Origin: Bursaphelenchus xylophilus
Lineage: Eukaryota; Nematoda; Chromadorea; Rhabditida; Aphelenchoididae
Assembly: GCA_904066235.2 (NCBI GenBank)
Contig: CAJFCV020000004.1
Coordinates: 12,462,001-12,526,000 of the forward strand
Reading direction: 5' to 3'
Length of the DNA stretch: 64,000 nt
The stretch's first letter is position 1, and the number at the start of each line of letters is the position of its first letter. Positions 10,451 through 22,928 of this stretch are shown one piece after another. The position numbers were made by a program, and so were the translations under genes. Below the pieces are notes generated by a model. It saw only the letters and a program-made list of their open reading frames with translations, ran no database searches and was not told the origin of the DNA.

Positions 10451-13400
10451 CTACAAAATCTGAGATCCAAATAAGTCGCCGGTTCGTTCATTTTTGACCT
10501 GTTCATTTTTGACCTTCGGCTGATGCTTCTTCCATTTCTTTCCCTTGTTTTTATTGAATTTTTCGGGTCGTGCTGGAGGGAGGGACCCAGGAATTCTTGA
10601 TTGGACGATCTGCCAGACCAATGGGATGCGGACGTTGATGCCTTGGAACAATTCTGAGGGTTTTCCCAGTACTTCCCATGGGTTTGTGTCACGATTTGGG
10701 TCCAATTTCTCTTCCGAAATCGAGGTTCTTTTCGGTTCCACATCTCCGAATCTATTGGAATTGTCCATTTCCTCCACAGACTCTAAAAATTGTCAAATTA
10801 AACGGGGAAATTGACCAGAATCAATCAAAAATGAAGTCAAGTCATCAATAAATAAAGTAGAAGGTGGGTCATTCAAACCTTGAAGGTTAGTTTTGCTAAT
10901 AACACATGAAATAATAGGTCCAAATTTACAAAATTATATATTTTTTGATCTACAGAGCACCTGCTTTTTCTCCACACAACTTTTTTTGTAGTATCCCTTC
11001 AAGACTTCTTTGAAATCAAGATTCTTTCTGACATAAAGATAAGCGGGTTTTGTAAAAAAAATCTTGATTTCAAACAAGTCTTAAAGGGATATTACAAAAA
11101 AAATTATGTGGGGAAAAAGCAGGTGCTCTGCAGATCCAAAAAATATAATTTTTATAAATTTGGATCCATTATTTTATGTGTTATTAACAAAAATAACCTT
11201 CTAGGTTTGAATGGCTCATCCCATTATTTATTGTAAACTTGAACTCATTTTTCATTCCCTTTGCTCATGTTTTCATTTCATTCAACACGCACCTTGCTTT
11301 ACTGCCTTTTCTTCTTCCCTTTCTTCTTGTTTCACATTTCCATTTTCTTCGTCCTGAACTTCTTCATTGTCCTCTTTAATCCCGCTCTGACCTTCGTCCT
11401 GCCCTTCTTCATGTTCTCCATCGCAATTCGAGCCGTCATCCAGGTGTTTTCTCCATTTATTCTTGCGTTTCTTCGGGATTCTGAGCAATCGTTTTGCCAC
11501 TTCCGCAAAAATCTTTGTGTCCGTCCAGATTTGCCTGAAAACATCGAAAATTAGCGAAATAAACCTTGGGAATAACTTGTAAGAGAACGTTCGCACGTTG
11601 AGCACTGCCTCTGTTAAAATATCCTTAATAAACCCCTTTCCCTACTTACTCTCCCTCAATTGTTTCGTCGAATACTCTCATATTTTCTCCATCCCGCATG
11701 AGCAAATAATTTCCTTCCTCCAGGCCCTTAATAAACTCCAAAAGCCGATTAAATCGCTCGCATCGATAAGACACCAGCTGTCTGGTGTGATCTTCAAATT
11801 GCGAATACATCGTGCTGGCTTTTTTGCGCTCAATCTGCAACAAGGCTCGGTTGTTGGCGTGAATTCGGAAGACCAAATGCTTTTCCGCGTCTTTCATGAG
11901 GGTTGTGAAGTAATTGGCCATTTCTTCTTCCTCATGGATCACTTCGGCGCCCAGCGATGGGATGTATTCTGGCTTGACGGAGAGCGACATCAGGTTATGA
12001 TCGACGTCTCTCCCATGATTATTGGTTCTTATTAGGACCCTGCTTTGGACATCTTCGCCAATTCTGAGGACCGAATATCGATAATCAGACTTTGTGGAGA
12101 CTGACCGTGGCTCGGACGTGGGGAAATCTGTAAACAATCATTGAAATCCGACTTCGATGATTTTTTCGAAGGTTCTTGGACTCAAGGGGCGATTTTATAC
12201 GCCAACAAAGAGGATCAAGCCCGTCACAGCATTGGGCATGAAAACTAGACGACAGGATGTCTCCAGAATTCTGACCATTTTGAGATATCAACAATTTACT
12301 CAACACTGAAGATAAGAAAATGATTTTCCGAAGGGTCTTAGTCTCAACGGGCTATTATAAACATCAACAAAGAGGGTTCTGGGCGTCGGCGGAGAGCTTT
12401 GACTTTGGCACAGGCGATAAAGGGTATTGGAAACATAAAATGTCTGCATGTCCAGAAACACCGATAATATTAGTTTAAGAAGGTACTCTTTGATTCTTAA
12501 AATTGGGAAATTGTACCTTAAGAAACTAATTTGGAAAATATCGACGTTTCTGGACATACCGACATTTTATGTTTCCATTACCCTTGATAGCCTCTACCAA
12601 AGGCAAAGCTCTTCGCCGACGCGCATAGCCCTCTTTGTTGACGTTTATAATAGCACGTTGAGTCTAAGAACCTCCGGAAAAATCATTTTCCTATCTTCAA
12701 TGTTGAGTAAATTATTGATATCTCAAAATGGTCAGAATTCTGGATCTAGTTTTCATGCCCAATGCTGTGACGGGCTTGATGCTCTTTGTTGGCGTATAAA
12801 ATCGCCCCTTGAGTCCAAGAACCTTCGAAAAAATCATTTTCGTATCTTAAATATTGAGTAAATTATTGAAAGTTTCAAACTGTCATAATTCTGGAGACAT
12901 CCTGAACTTCTTTTTTAACTGGTCTTGTTTCTTTACAATATTATAAATAATACTCTAATTTCAACTTGAAATTCCATCATTTACACTTCAAATCCTCTCA
13001 ACTCACCATAGCTAACACCCATTGATCCTAGAATATTATCCAACAAATCTCCCCCGCCATTTTCTTCTTTGACAACTTTTTCCGGCATTTTCTCAGCTTT
13101 CACCTCGTTCCCAGTTGAATTTTGACTGTCATCTCCTTTTTCGGAAATCTTAAGCTCTTCCAAATGATCTGCTTCGATTATTTCTTCCTTAATATCAGCC
13201 TCCGTGCCCCTCGCTTTCTTCACAATCATCTTCGTTCGTTTTTGGACGGCTTGAAGAATTGTCGCTTTCAAGGACCACTTGATAAAGTCTCTTTCCACAG
13301 TGATTGGGTTCGATTTGTCCGTGAGGAAAGGCTTCGAAATGATAATAACTCGTTTGTATTGGCCTGGAATACAGTACAAATTATTTTTATGGGTTAAAAA

Positions 13401-14822
13401 CTAACATTCTCAACAAAAACAAAGTCCAAAAAACTAACCATTGCAAATTTTTCGAACCACTTCGACTTTGAATCCAATTTTCTGCTTCCTAAAGACATAT
13501 GAGTCGGTGAGAAGCGAGCGCACCGTGCATCCATCCATAATCACTTCGATGTTACTTTGGGTTGCAAAATTGATCGCATTTTGATCACTTTCAATCGTAA
13601 CCTAAACAAAATCAACTAAATATGAACAGAACTTACTCTACCCAACTTCGGGTCCTCCAATTTTTCTTCAATAATCGACGGGCCCGCACTGATGAAGCAT
13701 TTTCTTCTTGGATCGGGAATTTTGATCGTCGGAACCCTTCCCTCGGTTAGATTCTGGACAATTCTTGGCTTCAGAAGCTGCGCGGATTGCGTTGATGGGC
13801 GAGAAACCCAATTCAGCGTCTTAATCTCGCGGCCAAACTTCCTGTTACCGATAACTTCCAGTCGTTTCTTCTGCTTTTTCTAAAACAATAAGACAACAAA
13901 AAACGGATGAACTTACCAAAAACAACGCTCGGCATCCATTTGTCTCATAGGAATATGGGTGCTTTTCGGATTTGTCTGCCCATTCCATAGCAATCTTGTA
14001 AAAATAATTTCGCTCTTCGAATAATTGCTCGTCATAGCCCTGAAATTAAAGATTTCAAACTTCAGCGGAAACAGAGAGGCATATAAAAATCAATTTCAAC
14101 ATTTCATTTGGTCTGGTCTAAAGATTGAAGCAAAAACATAATCAAAACCCCACCTTCAACTCTAAATTATTATTCTGAAATCGCGCAGCGCTCTCCGGCT
14201 TCAAATTGTTCGTAATGATCGCGACGTATCTTCTATGGTCTTCCAGAGACAGTACGGAGGTTCGGAAACGGCCCTGCTCATCTTTCGGCAATGGAATATA
14301 AGGCGGGACATAGGGCATGTCCTTCGCTGCAACCTCTTCTTTACTCGTTTCTGCTGGTTTCTCCGGAGCTCCAACTTCACGACGCTTTGTCAGGAGCGCT
14401 AACGCTGCTGCAGGCCTGAAATATTCGAATGTAATAACGATTTTCCTAAATTTCGAGACAAAATAACGCAAAACACTTACTTTGACAGTCCTTCTGTCTT
14501 TTTAAGCACATGAAGAGCTTTCTTATGAGGTAATTCTAGTAAATCTGGTTCTTTCTCGATGTTTTCGCCCTTCCTCTTTCGACTTTTGAATTGTCCTTTT
14601 GGAACAGCAGGGACTACTGGTTCTAATTTAGTGCTGAGCTCTAAAACAATATAACTGAGATTTCTGTCGCATTTCCTAAATTCTCTGACAAAAATTAAAA
14701 ACCAACTTACTCGGCAAGTCTTTGACCAAGCCTCCACGACAAACAGCACAGTCATTTTCGTGGTCCATCAAATCCATTGCATCCGTGATGCCAGCTCGGA
14801 CTGGACATTTTACAGCGTCCAT
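10451..14822 (-). CDS. Conserved nuclear protein resembling Little elongation complex subunit 2 (ICE2/NARG2)
   Basis: Ten exons: 14711-14822, 14481-14640, 14154-14415, 13917-14039, 13637-13879, 13439-13601, 13007-13363, 11650-12127, 11293-11534 and 10451-10782. They add up to exactly 824 codons (823 residues plus stop). No signal peptide or membrane segment. There is a basic K-S-R-K-R-K-G stretch near residue 55 and long acidic or lysine-rich linkers in exons 7, 9 and 10. A folded region spans exons 4-8, including P-Y-S-Y-E-T-N-G-C-R and S-L-S-V-K-P-E-Y. The layout (snRNA-transcription partner with a C-terminal domain around the V-K-x-E-Y segment) reminds me of NARG2_C of ICE2, but this is recalled and not searched. 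The ATG directly follows a TTACAG acceptor, so either an SL trans-splice site lies there or a further 5' exon exists (see 15932-15988). AATAAA on the minus strand is at 10305-10310. Confidence 0.75.
10868..11216. repeat. Family B hairpin MITE, copy 1, in intron of the ICE2-like gene
   Basis: Inverted arms: CATTCAAACCTTGAAGGTTA at left, and TAACCTTCTAGGTTTGAATG at right. The inner arms share AAATCAAGATT and its complement. About 350 bp, no ORF. A related copy is at 38588-39022. It lies in the intron between exons 9 and 10. Confidence 0.75.
12155..12850. repeat. Foldback repeat in intron of the ICE2-like gene
   Basis: Arms of about 330 bp (12155-12490 and 12510-12850) are inverted copies. Landmarks are GAAGGTTCTTGGACTCAAGG against CCTTGAGTCCAAGAACCTTC, and GGAAACATAAAATGTC against its complement. 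Open stretches within are arm shadows. Single copy in this window. Confidence 0.8.
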
Positions 14823-15931
14823 CTGTAAGAAAAAACACAATTTCAATAAGAATTCAAGTTGGGCAAAAATCGGATATTACACTAGACACTTGCTAAATAT
14901 CACTCAATATTTTTAAGCAAGTTCTACCAAAAATATATTATCCTTTCGGAGAAACGGTAGTTTGGATTTTTCTGGTCACGGTTTGCCCACATAGAACAAA
15001 AAACGACAAAAAAGCGCCCGAGCCCTTCGCACTTCGCGCCCGAGTCGTGAAAAATTCCGGAATTATAGGGTAAAAGTTTGCATGTAAAAGACAGCAAACA
15101 CGCCAATTTGTTTTCGTCAAAAAAGTCGTTCGCGAGGTTTTCCGAGTTGCGCCCGAGGTAATTGGAATTGCGCACCGATAGTTATACGAATATGGGTTTT
15201 ACCGTTTATTATGGAATATTTAACATAAATACACATACATACACTTTTAAATATATAAAGTTATGCCATACAACTCGGTCTGGAACAATTCGGTCAGTTT
15301 TTGGACGTCTTCTGAGCAGAATCTTGCTTTAGTCGGCTAGTGCAAATTAGGGGGCGATAAGAAAGTCCTTTTAGCTACAACTAGTCAAAAAGCTTTGGAA
15401 CGAATCATAGATTCTATTTTCTATCAACAGTTTAAACAAGGAGCTAGAAAATTAAGTTAAGACAGGAAATTATACTATTTTAGGTATCAAGTGTAATATA
15501 ACGGCAAAACCAAGATAATTTTGAGGTAAATCACAAAGCTCTTGCTGTTATATATAACTAGAACGACCGGTTAATCCAATAGAGTCAAGCCCCTAATCAT
15601 AAATCCACTTTTACTTGCTTCCGCATGATTATTACCTAAAATAGGAAAAACGTAAAACAAGTTAATTCTTCTATCCGAAATTGAAGTCGTAGTAAACACC
15701 TTACGTCTTTCCAACGTTCTGCGACGTTTTGCACGACCTTTCGGTGCCTTACTGCTTCTTTATCCTTGATTCTTCTGAAAAAAACCAAGTGTAACATCAC
15801 GTAACTGACAGAATTTTTTTAATTTGATAGTAACTTTTCCCGATTTTTTTCCCAAAACATGCTCATATGTCTACTGAAGAATCCTACGCAGAAATGTCCA
15901 GCTCCATCATTATTTACAGAAGATAACTTAC

Positions 15932-15988
15932 TTTTACTGGGACCTCCTCGTTATCATTTGATGTCGTGCGTGAACATTCAGGCTCCAT
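15932..15988 (-). other. Candidate first coding exon of the ICE2-like gene
   Basis: An ATG at 15988 opens 19 codons rich in acidic and Ser/Thr residues (M-E-P-E-C-S-R-T-T-S-N-D-N-E-E), ending in phase 0 at AAA|GTAAGT. The phase fits exon 14711-14822, which would extend the protein to 842 residues over an 1109-bp intron. Splicing to the nearer open segment at 15705-15774 instead hits a stop after four codons. Trans-splicing directly at 14822 is the alternative. Confidence 0.35.
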
Positions 15989-16423
15989 ATTGCCTAAAAT
16001 TTACCCTAAATCAAACAGTAATACTTAAAAATAATTTTAGAAGCTAAAACATCATGAAAAACAACATGGCGCACTAAGGAATACAAAATTTTTCACTTGC
16101 ACTATCTATAACAATACAATGTTTGAGAAGAATAAGCTGAACCAAATGTTAGGTCATAAAAATGCTGAAACGAAAAAAATCTACATTGAATTCCCTACAA
16201 CTTCATAGGAAGAAATTAAAACATATACTTAGAAAATGAAAAGATACGAACCCATCAAACTCACCATGTACAAACCATACAAAACTTAAAACCGTCAGAA
16301 CTGACTCCAAAATTGTCTCCAAGCTCCAGACAGGATATGATTCCGATCTCTATCGAAATCAGCTCCTTTTATGCAACCTTTGTGTTGATTCGGTACTTTG
16401 CTTTTTACATACGGTATGTTTTT

Positions 16424-16606
16424 TTACTCGGGGAAACAGTTGACCAGACGGGCTAGAGCAACACTTGGCCCGACCCTTTTTTTTGACTTTTTTTGTGTGT
16501 AAACAAATTGGCGTGCAGCAAAGACTAACAGAAAGATAGAAAATAAGAGTAAAAATGAATTCTTGCACACTTCTTCTGTCGTATTGAATGTTTCCCCATC
16601 GTCCAT
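16424..16606 (-). CDS. Possible small single-pass membrane protein
   Basis: A 60-residue ORF with a polar N-terminus (M-D-D-G-E-T-F-N-T-T-E-E), one hydrophobic segment at about residues 17-33 (S-F-L-L-L-F-S-I-F-L-L-V-F-A-A) and a basic tail with K-K-S-K-K-R. That arrangement looks like a tail-in membrane protein, but no homologue is recognised. The last codons abut a GTAAAA that could be a donor, so this may be only a first exon. It could also be chance. Confidence 0.3.
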   Translation of the reverse strand: MDDGETFNTTEEVCKNSFLLLFSIFLLVFAARQFVYTQKKSKKRVGPSVALARLVNCFPE

Positions 16607-18386
16607 GTCGAAACTCTGACTTGCCGTGAGCTTTCGAAAATGTGCAATTTTAAGGCGCTTTTTAGCGGGTCATATATGGCTTCTTAGAGGTGATTTTCAA
16701 GATGTTTGATTTTTGTTAGTTACACGACTATCAGAACAGCATATCTTGAAAATTTCATGCAATTTGGTGAATTTTGAAGGGTCATTTTCTGGACCCCAAT
16801 GAAGGGTCCAAAAAGTACTTGGAAATTGATGTGTAAAACAACTTTACGTCGAAAAAACCGTTACAGCCGGTCTGGTCTGAGTGTCACTAGCATTTATCAA
16901 ACCTGACTTGCATTTTCCACATCTACCCATTGATTTCTGGCATAGGTGTTCGGAGTGAGGGGTGTACGGAAGAAAAAATCGCAAAAAGTAGGCATTTTAC
17001 AGTACTCTATAAATACTGTAGAACACAACATTGTGAAAATTTTTTAATTCTGTTAGACGAGGGATACACTAGAGTCAAATACTGGAAAGTTTCAGAATTC
17101 TAGCCCTAAAATTTAATTCGATTTTCTGGACCCCACTGAGAGCATCACCCCTTGAGTACAATAAGTTTTGCAAATAAAATTTCATGATGGCTAGGGGATG
17201 TCGTGACGGTTCTCCTGGCCTGTACAACAAATAACTACACTGATAGATGCAATTTTTTTACTGTACCGTGGGTTTTCACAGCTTCTGTCATGACCAAAAT
17301 CCCGTAGATATGGTATCAAAAACATAATGCCTTAAAAATTATTGACAAAAATGTTCGATACTGTCCTGAACTTTTAAAGATTTTGACGTGAGAAGATAAA
17401 CAGCATTGAGGCAATGTTACTTATGTGGTAACTGTGGAAAGGTAATCAGAAAAAAGAGTGTCATCATGGTGAAGATGACAAAACCATTGGGAAACTGGTA
17501 GTGGTAGTAGAAAAATGATTTAATGTCCCATTATGATGATCTTTATGGAAGGGCGGTACACAGGTTTAATATTTGAAGAATGATGATTGTAGTTATATTA
17601 TTGTTACATAATATAATATTAATTTTATTACGGAGAATAATTTTTCCAATTTTTCTGATGCACTGAGTATTGTGATATTTAAATTTTTTTAAGCACAGTA
17701 GGACTGACAGGGAACGAGGGTAGTCCCCAAATGAACTAGAGATGGCGAAAAATGTGTTGATAGGGTGCAAGTCGAAGTAGATGAGTGTAACCAAAAAGCG
17801 TGGTGCATGTACAATATAAAAATAGGCAAAAATATAATAAAAATTCCGGTTTAATCCAAGAATTACGCAAAAAAATTGTGTTGTTGGCTACTTGGCCTAT
17901 TCGTTACTCCATTGGCCAAGATAATATTTGTCTATTAACAAGACATTTCTAGTACCGGATGATAATATTGTGTTTCTTTATGCTAATTATATCAATCACA
18001 ATCTTCAGTAACGCTTAGAATGCCTTTCAAGGTGAACATCCCAGTTAGTTCTCTGAAACTTTGATCGTATAAAGTGGTTTTCGCAAAAAACAAGAAAAGT
18101 CTTTTCGGGCGTTTTTTTGTCGTTTTGGGCAAACCGTGTGGTCTTTAGCAGTTTTCGAAATGGAAGAAACAGAAAAATTGGCTTCAAATATTGACTTTTG
18201 GATCAAAATGTCACAGAAATAATTGGAACTGTTCCCGACGCCACAGATCCCTTCCATTTCTATTGGGAATGTTCCGAGTGCCACAGATCCATAGGATTTT
18301 TATTATTTTTGAGTTGGAAGTTTTTCTTCAAACTTTTGTTGTTTCTAATTTATTTTGTTGTTGTTATAGCTAAATATTCATAAGAT

Positions 18387-20446
18387 ATGTCTAAATGGGA
18401 GTATAATGCAAAACTCTTTCTTGATGTAAGTTTCCAACTGGTTTCTTGCTATCTAGACTCGAATCTTCGATGGAACTCATGCTTATTCTGTTTAGAATTA
18501 CAAAACCGCTTGTGAGGTCTATGGTTCAGATGGTCTCACATGGCTGGCGGTCGGAATCCCAGCTCAGAAGAGGATAGCTGCTGTTCATTTTGTCCCCAAG
18601 GATGCTGAAGCCATCGTGGCCGCTGCTGCTATCGTCAAGTCCGTTTATCCGCCTCCAGTCGAGCTTCTTGGAGCGGAGACGGCAACAGAAGGAATTCCAC
18701 AATTTTCGAGCTTGAAATTTTCTTGGTCGCTTCTGAAGGGGATTTCCGCTCAAAAGCTGGCTCAACGATTAGTTAGCGTCAAACATTCCGACACTCTCGC
18801 GGTTCCTGTTGAAGATAGTGTTTGTAGAGTCAAGATTCCAGTCAAGTTGAGTGAGCTCGATGGGAAATCAGTTGAAGACTCTGTTTCTTTGCAAATTCAA
18901 CGAATTTACAAGAATTTGGATAATTTATCGCTGATACATAAGGAAACCAATAATACTCTGAAGTCAGATGGAAAAGGAAACTCTTTGAAAGCGAAGGATC
19001 AAAAGAAGGAGCAAGTGGCCTTGAGAGTTCATGAATTTAGTATTCAAGAAGATCAGTTGGCGCAGATTTCGAATGGACTTGAAGGAACAGGTAAGATTTT
19101 GACCTTTTTCTTGGTTTTTAGGCATCAAGCTGGCGTAGGGGAAGACAGACGACGAGTCCTTGAGTTTTCCTTCTTTTCAGACTTGAAATCAACATCTACT
19201 GTTGAATACGAGCTTCCAATCGTCTTACGGGTCCACAATGACATCTCCGACTCTGATTTAGTGAAACTTATCGTCGAATCAACAAAACGGCTGTTGCATC
19301 AATTGGAGAATATTATCAAGACAAAGGTAGGAGGTTGCATTTTCAAGAATTGGTGGATTTTTAGTCTTTTTACGAGATATTTCTATTAAATATATTGTTT
19401 TAGGCATCACTGATACCAATCGAAGTTCTTTACTTTAACTTGTCGGGTAGTCCTGCTTCTGTTGCCATTGTAGTCCCGAAAGAAGGGCGAGAAGGCCAAA
19501 TTGAAAGGATTTCGAAGCCTTTGAACCGGCCGGCAAGAGATTTTGGTGCAACAAAAGATTTGAAACTACTTTCTCGACCTCTGGAAAACGGATTGTTGGC
19601 AAATCCACACGAATTCCTTAAAGGTGAGACTTTTTTGGATGTTTTTGAAGTTTAGAAAGGTATTTGGCATATGTTTACATATATTTTTTTCTTCAGTTTC
19701 TCCAATCGGACAGGTGGCGACAGTCTTGGGTCGGTATGATTACCATCATTATATGCAAGATAATTTCGATGACTCCGGATGGGGATGCGCTTACAGATCA
19801 TTCCAGACGGTATTTTCTTGGCTAAGGCTGCAAGGATTTACTGATAAACCGGTCCCAAGTCATAAGGACATCCAAGAGGTAGGATAAGATCAGATTTTAC
19901 CTAAAATAATATTAAAATTGATTTTTTCGTGTGAAATTTGAATTGAAATTATATTAATAAAGTTTGTTTCAGTGTCTAGTTGAGATTGGAGACAAGCCGG
20001 CGAGTTTTGTGGGGTCGAAAAAATGGATTGGGTCGATGGAATTGAGCTTTTGTTTGAGTCAAATGCTCGGAATTGAATCAAAAGTTTTGACGACAAACTC
20101 CGGCACAGAAATTGCCGAGCACGCCAGAACCTTGATCTTTCATTTTGAGAATCATGGAGCTCCTGTTATGATTGGTAAGGGCATTTTTTATATTATACTT
20201 GATATTAAGACTATCCCTAATTTTTTAAAATTTCTAGGCGGAGGAATGCTTGCTCATACCATTCTGGGTGTCGATTACAACACAAAAAGTGCTGAATGCA
20301 AATATCTGGTGCTAGATCCACATTACACGGGCGATGAGAACCTCCAAACAGTCCTAAATGGAGGCTGGTGCGCATGGAAAACAGCCGATTTCTGGAAGAA
20401 GGGCGATTTCTACAATCTTTTATTGCCTCAGACTGAAACAAAGTAG
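18387..20446 (+). CDS. ufsp2: UFM1-specific protease 2 (UFSP2; ODR-8 in C. elegans)
   Basis: Seven exons (18387-18425, 18496-19090, 19181-19326, 19404-19623, 19697-19878, 19973-20174, 20238-20446) close in frame to 530 residues. The N-terminal two thirds is the divergent substrate- or membrane-binding part. The C-terminal ~200 residues are the C78 cysteine peptidase: Cys364 in [10 protein letters not shown], and the D-P-H pair at 488-490 in V-L-D-P-H-Y-T-G. These match the catalytic Cys and Asp-Pro-His of UFSP2. The family matures the ubiquitin-like UFM1 and removes it from targets at the ER; in C. elegans it also affects odorant receptor maturation. The first exon is tiny (13 codons). Intron 2 is 90 bp with no in-frame stop, so retention would add 30 residues without shifting the frame. 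Confidence 0.92.
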
Positions 20447-21149
20447 AATTTTAGATAATTTATTGCCTTACTAAAGATATTTTACTAACGGATGTGACTA
20501 AATAATCAAAAAAATTATATTGTTGTAGCTCATTTACATGTCGATTTTTTTTTCATTATTTCGCAATCCTTTCCCCTCATTTTTTCCCATCAGACGTCTT
20601 TAACCCATTTCCATTACAAAAGCGGGGCATTCACAGCGAAAATAGAATGACGCAGTATTAAAAAAAGAGTCGACGGAACTTTGTAAATACACAAAGTTAA
20701 AATCCCACAAAAAAAGTTTTTCGCGGACCGAAAAAAGTTTTGCTAAGCTCGTGTCAAAGTGTCATCCGATCGTGTTCGAGGCGGGCGGGTATTTTTCATT
20801 CCCAAGGTTGTGTGATTTTCACCTCATTTGGATTTTTAAATTAGGGAGAATGGAGATTTTTGGGGAAGGTTTGGGTCAGGGGTTTGTTAAAAGTGGAATA
20901 TTGGGCTGATTAGGCTTTTTTGGGAAAGAAAAATTGGGAAATTTGTGGTGAAGAGGTGTTTTTTAAATGGATTTTTCCATAGCACCTCGCCGGCAAAGCT
21001 CTTTCAAAATCTCAGTATCGCCAACAAAATGTCAGCCAAAATTAAAAAAAAAAGTTGATTTTTGCTTCAGGCAGGGCATACACAAGAATTTTGAAGGTAA
21101 TCCGAGCATAGATTCCCTAGGAATTCTTCTTTTTTTCAAACTTCGTTGA

Positions 21150-21410
21150 TTTCTCAGCTTTTTGCCAAAAAAATTAATGGCCGCACAGTGCGAAAGCTTG
21201 TCGCATCCATTCAAACGGCGACAAAGCGAAATGCACTGTGCGGTTTCATTTCTGACTCTGCACAGTGCAAAAAAAGGCTTTTTGAAAAGGGCACTCACCA
21301 ATTTCGTCGCGCGGTGCAACTGCACGATTTCATTTTGCATTCGCACCGTGCATTTTGTGTCGCGAAAACCCAGTTCGCGATGCCGACCGCACAGTGCAAA
21401 GTGATGTCAA
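21150..21410. repeat. Cluster of GCACAGTGC / GCACTGTGC palindromes
   Basis: At least five near-palindromic GCACNGTGC units within 260 bp, alternating orientation (GCACAGTGC at 21184, ACTGTGC at 21235, TGCACAGTGC at 21258, then CACCGTGC and GCACAGTGC). The same motif fills the family D hairpins, so this is probably an eroded relative. Confidence 0.5.
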
Positions 21411-22611
21411 AATTTTTTCGCCCGTGAGAAAAAACGGGCTCTCGATGGTTCGAGATTTCGGGCTAAACTTTTTTCCAGAGCCCTCAGCTCTTCCCACCTC
21501 TCTGAAGGCGAGCTCGAAACAATTGCCGGCTCCATTATGATCTCATTACTCATTTACGACACTTTAAAGCCTCAAAACCCATCACATTCCGCCGTTCTGC
21601 GCGCTCTCCCCGCATCACCTGATATTTCGGTGAGCGGGGTGGGGGGAAGAAATCAAAGTGGAAAGAGAGAGAGATTCCTTTCGCTTCAACCTTTGTTTCC
21701 CCCAAAAAATTTTCTTCAGCGGCGATCTTTTTTCCGTCCGCTTTTCGCTGCCCTCTCGACCCGATCTCTCGCCCCATTCCGCCCGGCCTTGCTCCGTTGA
21801 ATCCCCCCAACCTAGCCCCTCACTTTCCGCCCTCCTCCGACCCCGAAATGACCACTCCCCGACCCTGAGAAGGGGCTGGATTCCGCTTAATTTTATGCAA
21901 ATTTGTGGTTGAATTATGTGGTTGCGGGTTTGCTGATAGGGTGAGAGCTGTGGGGGAAATCTTCGATTTGTTTGTTGCGGTGTTTTCAACATTGGGAAAT
22001 GTTTGCGAAAAACGTATAGAGAGAAAGGATATTACTTTCTAGTTTGTATCAACGAATGTTATAATCTTCACATATAATGTTACATAGCTATGTGATATAA
22101 AATACATGTAATTAAGGCCAAAAATTTTATGCCATTTTTAATTTTGAGTGAAGATTTGGCCAATAGAATCTTTAAATATGATTTTTGGATCGAAGAAATT
22201 TGTTTCCGCTCATTAGTTTTGGATTAGCATAGGTTTATGAATGATTTAACCGAAATTTGGACCGGTAATAATTGAAATGCCCAGCTGGTTTTGGTTTTTG
22301 AATAGCGAGTTTGGAAAGCGTGGGGATTTTCGAAGTGCTTCTTATGAATTTCAAATTTATTTTTCAAGTTCTTATAAGGAAAGTCTTTGAGGTTTGGCGA
22401 GCTGAACTGAACTAAAGTTGGCTCAAATTTGGAGAATATTTTTTTAATAGAATTTTAATAAGTATTGGGAAACCTCGGCCTCGGGCTTTTCGGAAACTGC
22501 CGAGATTTTTGATCGTAACTGGAAAACAATGATGCTTATTTTGCGATTTGAGGGTCAAAAAGTTTTCCTTCTCTTGCGATTTTAAGCACAAATTTTTCGA
22601 ATCATTTGCTT

Positions 22612-22928
22612 GTCCTTCCGGAAAGTCGTTGGACTGATTTTTGGCGTTTACACTATGCGAAAAAAGTCTAGGGGCGAGCGACAGCCGAAAAAAGCTTATT
22701 GCACGGTGCAAAAAGCAAGAAATTGCACAGTGCAAAGAAAATTTTTTTTTCTCAAAGTGCGGCTGAAATCGGCGACACGCACTGTGAGAAACCGAAAGTT
22801 CACTTTGCACTGTGCAATTTCTTGCTTTTTGCACAGTGCAATAGGTTTTTTTCGGGTGTCGCTCGCACCCTGACTTTCTTCGCACTGTGCAAGCGCCAAA
22901 AATCAGTTCGGCGACTTTCCGGAAGGAC
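22612..22928. repeat. Family D hairpin MITE, copy 1
   Basis: 317 bp with termini GTCCTTCCGGAAAGTCG and CGACTTTCCGGAAGGAC. The arms pair along their length (for example GCACAGTGCAA against TTGCACTGTGC, and TTTTTGGCG against CGCCAAAAA). No ORF of its own. A longer relative is at 36591-37248. Confidence 0.8.

Larger units (their letters stand above)
14823..18386. other. Intergenic region between divergent ICE2-like and UFSP2 genes
   Basis: AT-rich sequence that must hold both promoters. I see a possible 5' exon (15932-15988), a short minus-strand ORF with one membrane segment (16424-16606), and a minus-strand 70-bp open segment with good splice borders (15705-15774) that fits no model. CCACAGATCC occurs twice near 18240-18290. 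No convincing RNA gene or TE is visible between 16650 and 18200. Confidence 0.5.

Noticed and set aside
15705..15774. Minus-strand open segment with good acceptor and donor
   Set aside because: Its phase does not join either the 15932 exon (stop after four codons) or the 14822 exon; left out of the model.
21537..21992. Several overlapping ORFs on both strands
   Set aside because: The DNA is a pyrimidine-rich low-complexity tract that is open in many frames; no motif or splice logic.
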